Below are positions 57,816-64,000 of a stretch of 64,000 nucleotides of DNA, one piece after another. The stretch lies in the NCBI RefSeq assembly GCF_004804275.1, contig NZ_STGI01000016.1, forward strand, positions 1 through 64,000. The letters are read 5' to 3'. The position numbers were made by a program, and so were the translations under genes. The stretch comes from Herbaspirillum sp. ST 5-3 (GTDB lineage: Bacteria; Pseudomonadota; Gammaproteobacteria; Burkholderiales; Burkholderiaceae_D). The first letter of the stretch is position 1. Every line of letters starts with the position of its first letter. The notes under the pieces were generated by a model, which saw only the letters and a program-made list of their open reading frames with translations, was not told where the DNA came from and did not search any database.

Positions 57816-58526
57816 ATGTCAATTATTAAAGCCGTCTTGTTCGATCTCGACGACACCCTGTGGCCGATCGTGCCGGTGATCAAGCGCGCCGAGAACGTGC
57901 TGTATGATTGGCTGACGGTGCATGCGCCGGCGGTTGCGCAAAGCGTCACCATCGAAAGCATGCGCGAACGTCGGCAAGCCTTGATGGCAAGCGATCCGGT
58001 GTACCAGCTGGATCTGCGCCGCCTGCGACGTGCCGTGTTGCTGGAAGCCTTTATCGGCGCGGGACTGGATCCCGCGATGGCGGATCAGGCAATGGATGTG
58101 TTTTCGCGAGCGCGCAACGAGGTGACACCGTTTGAAGATGTCTTGCCGACACTGGGCAGTCTGCGAAACCGTGTGGCCCTTGGCTCGGTGTCAAACGGAG
58201 TCGCGGATTTGCGGGCGATTGGCATTGCGCATTTCTTCCAGGTTTCCGTAGCGGCCCATCACTTTGGCTGCGCGAAACCCGACGCGGCCATTTTCCATGC
58301 CGCGTGCGACGCGCTTGGCGTGTTGCCGGAAGAAGCCGTCTATATCGGCGACGACCCTTTGCTGGACGTGGAGGGAGCGCAAAGAGCAGGCTTGCAGGGC
58401 GTGTGGATGAACCGCCTGGAATTGAAGCCGGTACGTGTCCTGCCGGACCATGTGCGACCGGATGCTACCTGCACAAGTCTGTATGAGCTGGATCAATGGC
58501 TGAACGAGCGGATGGTAAAAATCTGA
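57816..58526 (+). CDS. HAD-superfamily phosphatase (subclass IA)
   Basis: A 236-residue HAD hydrolase. Motif I is [13 protein letters not shown], motif II is [11 protein letters not shown], the lysine is in [11 protein letters not shown], and motif III is [26 protein letters not shown]. The helical cap between motifs I and II makes it subclass IA (phosphoglycolate phosphatase/haloacid dehalogenase relatives). Substrate unknown. It diverges from nadK with 72 bp between starts and precedes hrcA by 77 bp. Confidence 0.85.
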   Translation: MSIIKAVLFDLDDTLWPIVPVIKRAENVLYDWLTVHAPAVAQSVTIESMRERRQALMASDPVYQLDLRRLRRAVLLEAFIGAGLDPAMADQAMDVFSRARNEVTPFEDVLPTLGSLRNRVALGSVSNGVADLRAIGIAHFFQVSVAAHHFGCAKPDAAIFHAACDALGVLPEEAVYIGDDPLLDVEGAQRAGLQGVWMNRLELKPVRVLPDHVRPDATCTSLYELDQWLNERMVKI

Positions 58527-58603
58527 TAACAATCAACCGTTAAGACGACCCAGTCCTGCAACACACTATGGCGGCTGCTACAGCGGCTCGTTACAATACC
58601 AAT

Positions 58604-59626
58604 ATGCAACTCGATACTCGCGCACAGACCTTGCTCAAGGCATTGGTCGAACGATACATCGCCGACGGTCAGCCGGTCGGTTCGCGCGCCCTGTCCAAGA
58701 TCTCCGGACTGGAATTATCCCCGGCGACCATTCGCAACATCATGGCGGATCTGGAGGACATGGGTTTCGTTGCCAGCCCGCATACCTCGGCTGGCCGAAT
58801 TCCAACGCCGCGCGGCTATCGGGTGTTCGTCGATACCTTGCTCACTGTGCAACAGATCGATGAAACCACGGTGGAGTCGAAGCTGCAGTCGCGCCTGCAG
58901 AGCAATTCACCGCAAAAAATCATTTCCAATGCGGCACAAGTGTTGTCGTCGCTGTCGCAATTTGCCGGCGTGGTGCTGACGCCGCGACACGAATCCGTCT
59001 TCCAGCAAATCGAGTTTCTGCGGCTTTCCGAAAAACGCATCCTGTTGGTGATCGTCGCACCGAACGGCGATGTGCAGAATCGCCTGCTGCTGACTGATGT
59101 CGACTACACGCCATCGCAACTGGTACAGGCCGCGAACTATATCAACCAGCATTACGCAGGCCTGAGCTTCGATGATGTGCGCGTGCGTCTGCAGAGCGAA
59201 TTACGCCAATTGCGCGACGATATGACGCGCCTGATGCAGGCGGCAGTGGAAGCAGGCAGCGATGCGATGGCTGAAAATGAAGACGAGGTCGTGATTTCCG
59301 GCGAACGCAACCTGCTCAGCGTAAGCGACTTGGCCTCCAATATGAGTTCGCTGCGCAAACTGTTCGACCTGTTCGAGCAAAAGACGAGCCTGATGCAACT
59401 GCTCGATGTCTCCAGCAAGGCAACCGGTGTGCAGATTTTCATCGGCGGCGAGTCGCAACTGGTGCCGGTGGATGAAATGAGCGTGGTGACCGCGCCCTAT
59501 GAAGTCAACGGCAAGATCGTCGGCACGCTCGGGGTGATCGGCCCGACGCGCATGGCTTATGAACGGGTGATACCGATCGTGGACATCACTGCGAAACTTT
59601 TGTCGAACGCCCTCAGTCATTCCTGA
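58604..59626 (+). CDS. hrcA: Heat-inducible transcription repressor HrcA
   Basis: A 340-residue repressor that binds CIRCE operators in front of groESL and sometimes dnaK. The winged-helix N-terminus reads [52 protein letters not shown] and [21 protein letters not shown]-like dimerisation domain follows, ending [20 protein letters not shown] use ATG 58604. An ATG at 58568 would add 12 alanine-rich residues without conservation. No CIRCE element was found in this window, so its targets lie elsewhere, probably groESL. Confidence 0.94.
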   Translation: MQLDTRAQTLLKALVERYIADGQPVGSRALSKISGLELSPATIRNIMADLEDMGFVASPHTSAGRIPTPRGYRVFVDTLLTVQQIDETTVESKLQSRLQSNSPQKIISNAAQVLSSLSQFAGVVLTPRHESVFQQIEFLRLSEKRILLVIVAPNGDVQNRLLLTDVDYTPSQLVQAANYINQHYAGLSFDDVRVRLQSELRQLRDDMTRLMQAAVEAGSDAMAENEDEVVISGERNLLSVSDLASNMSSLRKLFDLFEQKTSLMQLLDVSSKATGVQIFIGGESQLVPVDEMSVVTAPYEVNGKIVGTLGVIGPTRMAYERVIPIVDITAKLLSNALSHS

Positions 59627-59670
59627 GACCGGGCTCGCATGCGAACGCGGCAAGACAATGGCGCGCCAGA

Positions 59671-60012
59671 TCAGAGCATGAGTTCGGCCAGCGTCTTGTT
59701 GTTCGCAGCATCCAGATGGACGAACTGCAAGCCGACCCGAAAGCCGTCGGTGCCGCCGAGAATGCAGTAAATCACCTTCGCGGTTGCGCTCACCTTAACC
59801 ATATTGCCGTTCAGCGGTGCTTCGAAGATCACATTGCAGCTAAGGCCAAGCGCAACTTGTTCGGTCAGCTGCAAGCATACGCCGCCCAGCGACAAATCCT
59901 TCGCACGCCCGCGCAACACTGCACCGCCCTGCAAGATGACCGCGGCATGGCCGTGAACCACCTTGCGCGTGAAGTTTCTTGTTTCCGTCTTCATTGCTTT
60001 ATTGAATGACAT
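59671..60012 (-). CDS. PilZ-domain c-di-GMP-binding protein
   Basis: A 113-residue stand-alone PilZ protein. The c-di-GMP-binding motifs are both present: RxxxR as RNFTR near residues 10-14 and DxSxxG as DLSLGG around 39-44. The rest is a small beta-barrel (VSATAKVIYCILGGTDGFRVGLQFVHLD). It likely binds c-di-GMP and acts on a partner such as a motility or polysaccharide apparatus. The start is uncertain: ATG 60012 is used, and 59994 is possible. It is 119 bp downstream of fur on the same strand. Confidence 0.85.
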   Translation of the reverse strand: MSFNKAMKTETRNFTRKVVHGHAAVILQGGAVLRGRAKDLSLGGVCLQLTEQVALGLSCNVIFEAPLNGNMVKVSATAKVIYCILGGTDGFRVGLQFVHLDAANNKTLAELML

Positions 60013-60131
60013 CTTTGCGCGCCGGCTCCGCGATGATTGCATGCGGATGCCCGGCACGGAATTGAAATTGCAGAGATGGGATTAGTATGGTTGAATGCGC
60101 GCCTTACGCAAGGCTTGCACGGCGCGAGGTT

Positions 60132-60563
60132 TCATCGCGGCCGGTGCGGGCAATCCTTCTTGGTGCAATGACCGTACAGCGCCAACGCGTGCTCGGCGAT
60201 ATCGAATCCATGCTCCCTGGCCACGCCTTGCTGACGTTTTTCGATTTCTTCATCATAGAACTCTTCCACCCGTCCGCAATCGAGGCAGACCAGGTGGTCG
60301 TGATGCGATCCCTCATTCAGCTCAAAAACGGCCTTTCCGGTTTCGAAATGATTGCGATGCAACAAACCGGCCTGCTCGAACTGGGTGAGCACACGGTAGA
60401 CCGTTGCCAGACCGACATCCATGTTTTCGGTCAGAAGGATCTTGTAGACATCCTCGGCGCTGAGATGGCGCACCTGGCTGTTCTGGAAAATATCGAGGAT
60501 CTTCAAGCGCGGCAAGGTTGCTTTCAGGCCGCTGGCTTTCAACTCGGAAGGATTGCTAGGCAT
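60132..60563 (-). CDS. fur: Ferric uptake regulator
   Basis: A 143-residue Fur repressor. The winged-helix part has [17 protein letters not shown] and [26 protein letters not shown]. The metal sites are in the [16 protein letters not shown] segment and a C-terminal [10 protein letters not shown] with a second Cys pair. The upstream open frame to 60998 overlaps bamE and is not real. It is divergent from bamE with 76 bp between them, a conserved order in betaproteobacteria. The nearby tonB-exbBD genes are typical Fur targets. Confidence 0.95.
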   Translation of the reverse strand: MPSNPSELKASGLKATLPRLKILDIFQNSQVRHLSAEDVYKILLTENMDVGLATVYRVLTQFEQAGLLHRNHFETGKAVFELNEGSHHDHLVCLDCGRVEEFYDEEIEKRQQGVAREHGFDIAEHALALYGHCTKKDCPHRPR

Positions 60564-60639
60564 GTTATTGGTCGGATTACGGTTATCTGCTTTATCATAT
60601 AGCGTTTTGGCCCAATTGCTCAATGAATTGAATCCCTTT

Positions 60640-61236
60640 ATGCGAATGTCATCCTGCCGCACCAATCGTACACCCGCCTTGGCCGGTACGCTGATTCTGG
60701 CCCTTGCAGCCTGCCTGACAGGGTGCGCATCCAGGAACCCATTGATGGAAGAGCCTGCGCCATCAGCGGCCGCGAGCGCAGCCAAGCCGGCCGAAGCGGT
60801 CGCACAAAACGCAGCGTCTGCGCCTGCAGCGACCCCGGCCCCGGGTGCAAGCGGCGTCACGACCACCAAACCCACCGGCGTGCAGCGCTTCCTCGGCATC
60901 TTTACTCCGTACCGGATCGACGTGCAGCAGGGGAATTTCGTTTCGCGCGAAATGGTCAACCAGCTCAAGGAAGGCATGCAGCGCAAGGAAGCGATCACGC
61001 CGGAGCAAGTGCGCTTCGTCCTTGGTACGCCGCTGCTGACCGATATTTTCCACGCGAATCGCTGGGATTATGTATTCCGTCTCAAGAAAGGCAGCGGCGA
61101 GGTCATTTCCAGCCGCGTCACCGCCTACTTCAAGGATAACCGCCTGGTTGGTATTGACAGCGGCGTGCTGCCGACCGAGCAGGAATACCTTGCCTTCATC
61201 GCCGGCGCCGCACCGGGGTCGGCGCCGAACAAATAA
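60640..61236 (+). CDS. bamE: Outer-membrane assembly lipoprotein BamE
   Basis: A 198-residue lipoprotein with a signal peptide and lipobox LTGC. A low-complexity Ala/Pro linker of about 50 residues follows the cysteine, then the SmpA/OmlA fold: [56 protein letters not shown] and a final beta-strand. It belongs to the BAM complex for outer-membrane protein insertion. It is longer than E. coli BamE (113 residues) because of the linker. ATG 60640 starts the signal peptide. Confidence 0.92.
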   Translation: MRMSSCRTNRTPALAGTLILALAACLTGCASRNPLMEEPAPSAAASAAKPAEAVAQNAASAPAATPAPGASGVTTTKPTGVQRFLGIFTPYRIDVQQGNFVSREMVNQLKEGMQRKEAITPEQVRFVLGTPLLTDIFHANRWDYVFRLKKGSGEVISSRVTAYFKDNRLVGIDSGVLPTEQEYLAFIAGAAPGSAPNK

Positions 61237-61253
61237 CAATATCGAGCATCATC

Positions 61254-62060
61254 ATGAATCAAATGAAAATCGCCGTTGCAGGCGCATCCGGCCGCATGGG
61301 CCATATGTTGATTGAAACCATCCAGAATGCGGACGACGCCGTGCTGACCGGCGCGCTCGATGTCGCCGGCTCGCCGGCGATCGGCAACGACGCCGCTGCC
61401 TTCCTTGGCAAGCCGGCCGGGGTGCTGATCGAATCCGACCTCGCGAAAGGCCTGGCCAATGCCCAGTTCCTGATCGATTTCACCCGCCCGGAAGGTACGC
61501 TGAAGCATCTTGAATACTGCGCTGCGCACGGCATCAAGATGATCATCGGCACGACCGGTTTCGACGAGGCCGGCAAGGCTGCAATCGCCGCGGCGGCCGA
61601 GAAAACCGCCATCGTGTTCGCGCCCAACATGAGTGTCGGCGTCAATGTGACCATGAAATTGCTGGAAATGGCGGCCAAGAGTTTCTCGCACGGCTACGAC
61701 ATTGAAATCATTGAAGCGCACCATCGCCACAAGGTCGATGCACCATCGGGCACCGCAATCAAGATGGGCGAGGTCATCGCCGATGCGCTCGGGCGCAAGC
61801 TGAAGGATGTCGCGGTCTACGCGCGTGAAGGCGTCACTGGCGAGCGCGATCCGTCCTCCATCGGATTTGCGACGATCCGCGGTGGCGACATCGTGGGCGA
61901 TCACACGGTCTTGTTCGCCGGCATCGGCGAACGCATCGAGATTTCGCACAAATCGTCCAGCCGTGTCAGCTACGCGCACGGCAGCCTGCGTGCAGCCCGC
62001 TTCCTGGCCGACAAGACAGCTGGCCTGTACGACATGCGGGATGTGCTAGGACTGCACTGA
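61254..62060 (+). CDS. dapB: 4-hydroxy-tetrahydrodipicolinate reductase
   Basis: A 268-residue reductase of the lysine/diaminopimelate pathway. The nucleotide loop is [49 protein letters not shown] and the catalytic [15 protein letters not shown] are all present. It lies 17 bp after bamE, and both are probably co-transcribed. Its product feeds peptidoglycan synthesis. Confidence 0.96.
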   Translation: MNQMKIAVAGASGRMGHMLIETIQNADDAVLTGALDVAGSPAIGNDAAAFLGKPAGVLIESDLAKGLANAQFLIDFTRPEGTLKHLEYCAAHGIKMIIGTTGFDEAGKAAIAAAAEKTAIVFAPNMSVGVNVTMKLLEMAAKSFSHGYDIEIIEAHHRHKVDAPSGTAIKMGEVIADALGRKLKDVAVYAREGVTGERDPSSIGFATIRGGDIVGDHTVLFAGIGERIEISHKSSSRVSYAHGSLRAARFLADKTAGLYDMRDVLGLH

Positions 62061-62079
62061 TGCCCGAGATGTCCCGGCC

Positions 62080-62769
62080 GTGAAATTCGCGCCGCAAGCC
62101 CTTGCCATCGCGGCCACCCTGTTGTTGCATGCTGCAGTGGCCGCGATAGTGGCAGTCGGCCTGTTTCTTGATCAGAAACAAGCAACACCCTCCAAGTCGG
62201 TCGAAATCCGCCTGATGCCGTCGCAACCGCAGGCCGCACCGATGGTACAGGCAGCGCCGCCCGCGTCTGCACCCACACCTGCACCTGCACAACCCAAGGC
62301 CAGGCATCAAGCAAGTTCGAAACACCGCCCACAGCCGAAGTCTGCCGTCGTCGAACCGCACGAAGCTCCGCATATGGCGCCGCCCGAGGCCAGCACGGAA
62401 TCAAAGGCAGCTTCCGCCAGCCCATCTGCCACCATTGCTGCGCCGGCCGCCGCTCCGGCTGCGGTCCCCGGCCCACCCGTGAAGACATCCGCATCCGATG
62501 CAGCTTATGCCTCGAGCAACCGTGTGCCGCCGTATCCGCGGCTGTCGCGCATGAATGAAGAGCAAGGGACCGTCGTGCTGCGTGTCCTTGTCAAGGGCGA
62601 CGGTACGGCCGGCGCGGTTGAAATCAAGAGATCCAGCGGATATCCGCTGCTCGATGAATCAGCGCGAAGCACCGTGCAGACGTGGCGCTTCAAGCCGGCG
62701 ACGATTGACGGCAAACCAGTCTCCGAGTGGTATCAAGTTGCCATTCCGTTTACACTTCAGAACAATTAA
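62080..62769 (+). CDS. tonB: TonB-family energy transducer
   Basis: A 229-residue protein with one N-terminal membrane anchor (AIAATLLLHAAVAAIVAVGLFL), a Pro/Ala-rich periplasmic spacer of about 90 residues, and a C-terminal TonB domain (YPRLSRMNEEQGTVVLRVLVKGDG, GYPLLDESARSTVQTWRFKPATIDG). It transmits proton-motive force to outer-membrane receptors. The start is a GTG at 62080, and no ATG upstream gives the anchor. exbB and exbD follow, completing the motor. No receptor gene is in the window. Confidence 0.9.
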   Translation: MKFAPQALAIAATLLLHAAVAAIVAVGLFLDQKQATPSKSVEIRLMPSQPQAAPMVQAAPPASAPTPAPAQPKARHQASSKHRPQPKSAVVEPHEAPHMAPPEASTESKAASASPSATIAAPAAAPAAVPGPPVKTSASDAAYASSNRVPPYPRLSRMNEEQGTVVLRVLVKGDGTAGAVEIKRSSGYPLLDESARSTVQTWRFKPATIDGKPVSEWYQVAIPFTLQNN

Positions 62770-62785
62770 TTCTTCTTCGTACACC

Positions 62786-63466
62786 ATGAATCAAACACTG
62801 GGATTTGCTCATTACTGGGCACAAGGCGACGTCATCACCCATTCGGTCGCCTATCTGCTGCTCTTGATGTCCGTGGTCAGCTGGTACTACATTTTTTCCA
62901 AGGCGTGGAGTTCATGGCGCATTCGCAGAAGCGCCGGTGCGCTGGACGGGTTCTGGAAAGCACCGACCCTCAATGACGCTATTTCCATCGTGAAAAATGC
63001 CGACAGCGAAAATGTTTATGCACCACTCGCGGCGCAAAGCGCGCAGGCCGCCAATGTCAGCTCGCAAACCGGCTCCCTGAATGCCAATGTCGATCCCAGC
63101 GAACTGATCACGCGCACCTTGCGCCAGGAAATCAACCGCGTCTCCTCGCGCCTGGAAAGCGGCCTGACACTGCTGGCCTCGGTCGGCTCGACCGCGCCAT
63201 TCGTGGGCCTCTTTGGCACCGTCTGGGGCATTTACCATGCACTGGTGGCGGTGTCGACCGCGGGCACAGTGCAAATCGACAAAGTGGCCGGCCCCGTCGG
63301 GGAAGCCTTGATCATGACTGCGCTCGGACTGGTGGTGGCGATTCCGGCCGTGCTGGCCTATAACGCGTTCACCCGGGTCAACCGCGTGACGCTGGCCGAA
63401 CTGGATGGCTTTGCGCATGACCTGCATGCCTATCTGACCACCGGCGCCCGCGTCGGCAAGCAATAG
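62786..63466 (+). CDS. exbB: ExbB/TolQ-family proton channel
   Basis: A 226-residue protein with three membrane helices (near 20-38, 130-155 and 170-195) and the MotA/TolQ/ExbB core: LTLLASVGSTAPFVGLFGTVWGIYHAL, and ALIMTALGLVVAIPAVLAYNAF. It forms the pentameric channel around ExbD. ATG 62786 is 17 bp after tonB. The TonB neighbour supports ExbB over TolQ. Confidence 0.92.
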   Translation: MNQTLGFAHYWAQGDVITHSVAYLLLLMSVVSWYYIFSKAWSSWRIRRSAGALDGFWKAPTLNDAISIVKNADSENVYAPLAAQSAQAANVSSQTGSLNANVDPSELITRTLRQEINRVSSRLESGLTLLASVGSTAPFVGLFGTVWGIYHALVAVSTAGTVQIDKVAGPVGEALIMTALGLVVAIPAVLAYNAFTRVNRVTLAELDGFAHDLHAYLTTGARVGKQ

Positions 63467-63477
63467 CAGAGGCAATC

Positions 63478-63903
63478 ATGGCATTTGGCGGATTCAACGA
63501 CGACAAGCATCAGGCCCCGATCGCGGACATCAACGTCACTCCAATGGTGGATGTGATGCTGGTGCTGCTCGTGATTTTCATCATCACCGCGCCACTGTTC
63601 ACGCACGCGATCAAGCTCGATTTGCCGAGCGCGCAATCGGCCGCAGCGCCGGAAAAACCCGAGACGATCTCGCTGTCGATCAATGCCGAAGGAAAAATCT
63701 TCTGGAACAACGAGGCGATCGAACAAAAGGATCTCGGTTCGAAGTTCGCCGAAGCAGCGCAGAAGAATCCGCAGCCCGAGCTGCAGCTGCGCGCCGACAA
63801 GTCAACGCGTTATGAAACCATCGCGCAGGTGATGTCGGCCGCCCAAACCAGCGGAATGACCAAGATGGGGTTTGTCACCGAGGCAAAGGAAACGGCCCAG
63901 TAA
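63478..63903 (+). CDS. exbD: ExbD/TolR-family protein
   Basis: A 141-residue protein with the cytoplasmic N-terminus followed by ADINVTPMVDVMLVLLVIFIITAPLF, in which the aspartate of VDVMLVLL is the proton-carrying residue. The periplasmic domain has LSINAEGKIFWNNEAI and LQLRADKSTRYETIAQVM. It works with ExbB and TonB. The stop codon overlaps the ATG of the next gene by 1 bp. Confidence 0.93.
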   Translation: MAFGGFNDDKHQAPIADINVTPMVDVMLVLLVIFIITAPLFTHAIKLDLPSAQSAAAPEKPETISLSINAEGKIFWNNEAIEQKDLGSKFAEAAQKNPQPELQLRADKSTRYETIAQVMSAAQTSGMTKMGFVTEAKETAQ

Positions 63904-64000
63904 TGCCCTCCGTTCACCTGGATGGCCGGGAAATCAAGGACTGGCGCGCCTTTCACGCGCAATGCAAGACCGCGTTCGGCTTTCCGGATTTCTACGGGCA
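63903..64000 (+). CDS. Barstar-family protein (3' cut by window edge)
   Basis: The first 32 residues of a gene starting with the last base of the exbD stop codon. The visible part (HLDGREIKDWRAFHAQ and FGFPDFYG) matches the N-terminus of barstar, the inhibitor of the ribonuclease barnase. In this family LDGxxI...FH...GFPxxYG is conserved. The frame runs off the window. No barnase-like gene is visible upstream. Confidence 0.7.
   Translation, partial: MPSVHLDGREIKDWRAFHAQCKTAFGFPDFYG

Noticed and set aside
60564-60998. N-terminal extension of fur to 288 residues
   Set aside because: The added part overlaps the bamE coding region on the other strand and has no Fur-like features. The 143-residue form matches the family.

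Overview
The window reads as chromosomal DNA of a betaproteobacterium, most likely Burkholderiales family Oxalobacteraceae (Herminiimonas / Herbaspirillum / Collimonas-like). The inference rests on gene order and protein style: recA-recX-DUF2889-sucC-sucD, nadK-recN-hemH-grpE-dnaK-dnaJ facing hrcA, fur facing bamE-dapB, purM facing perM-hda-HAD-pcnB-folK-DUF486-dNK-panB, and pgk-pyk-fba-purCEK-tsaC. I could not run any search, so genus is not assigned. I recognised no tRNA, rRNA, CRISPR array, transposase or phage gene.

Layout. 1-800: tail of glutaryl-CoA dehydrogenase and a SemiSWEET transporter. 822-10851, mostly minus strand: a GDSL lipoprotein esterase, then a glycolysis/purine block (pgk, pyk, fba, terminator, purC, purE, purK, tsaC) headed by azlCD. 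11169-16831: ilvE facing azlCD, a small zinc-binding protein, an NTF2-like protein, a YheT hydrolase pair, periplasmic metalloprotease BepA and moaC. 17077-25857: an accessory segment with a GT25 glycosyltransferase, a 97-aa orphan, three tandem TPR-glycosyltransferases and, convergent to them, a type IV pilin with an FHA protein and a PP2C phosphatase upstream. 26891-31453, minus strand: sucD, sucC, DUF2889, recX, recA. 31681-36257: a two-component system in one operon with a sodium:solute symporter and its small subunit. 36352-43590: the purM/perM-to-panB housekeeping block. 43587-49474, minus strand: carbonic anhydrase, a chalcone-isomerase-fold secreted protein and a large CHASE-PAS-GAF-PAS-GGDEF-EAL-REC protein. 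49762-59626: heat-shock operon with two candidate sigma-32 promoters, hemH, recN, nadK, a HAD phosphatase and hrcA. 59671-64000: PilZ protein, fur, bamE, dapB, a TonB-ExbB-ExbD set and the start of a barstar-family gene.

The most distinctive part is 17077-26717. The three TPR-glycosyltransferases have about 5, 10 and 14 TPR repeats on the same GT-B-like C-terminal domain. The last 0.82 kb of copies 2 and 3 are nearly identical DNA, while their N-terminal parts are only homologous at protein level. Their architecture (N-terminal TPR, C-terminal GT) is that of the Caulobacter flagellin glycosyltransferase FlmG. The neighbouring pilin ends in serine, and its upstream region carries a -24/-12 type promoter below a cluster of TTGTCA half-sites. 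I infer, without proof, a pilin-modification locus: TPR domains select the acceptor, the GT domains add sugar, and the FHA/PP2C pair may give phospho-dependent control.

Elsewhere the genes form coherent modules: branched-chain amino-acid transport and transamination (azlCD/ilvE), lower glycolysis with purine synthesis, SOS (LexA-type box before recA), protein quality control (grpE-dnaK-dnaJ, hrcA, bepA, bamE), iron handling (fur, hemH, tonB-exbBD) and c-di-GMP signalling (GGDEF-EAL protein, PilZ protein).
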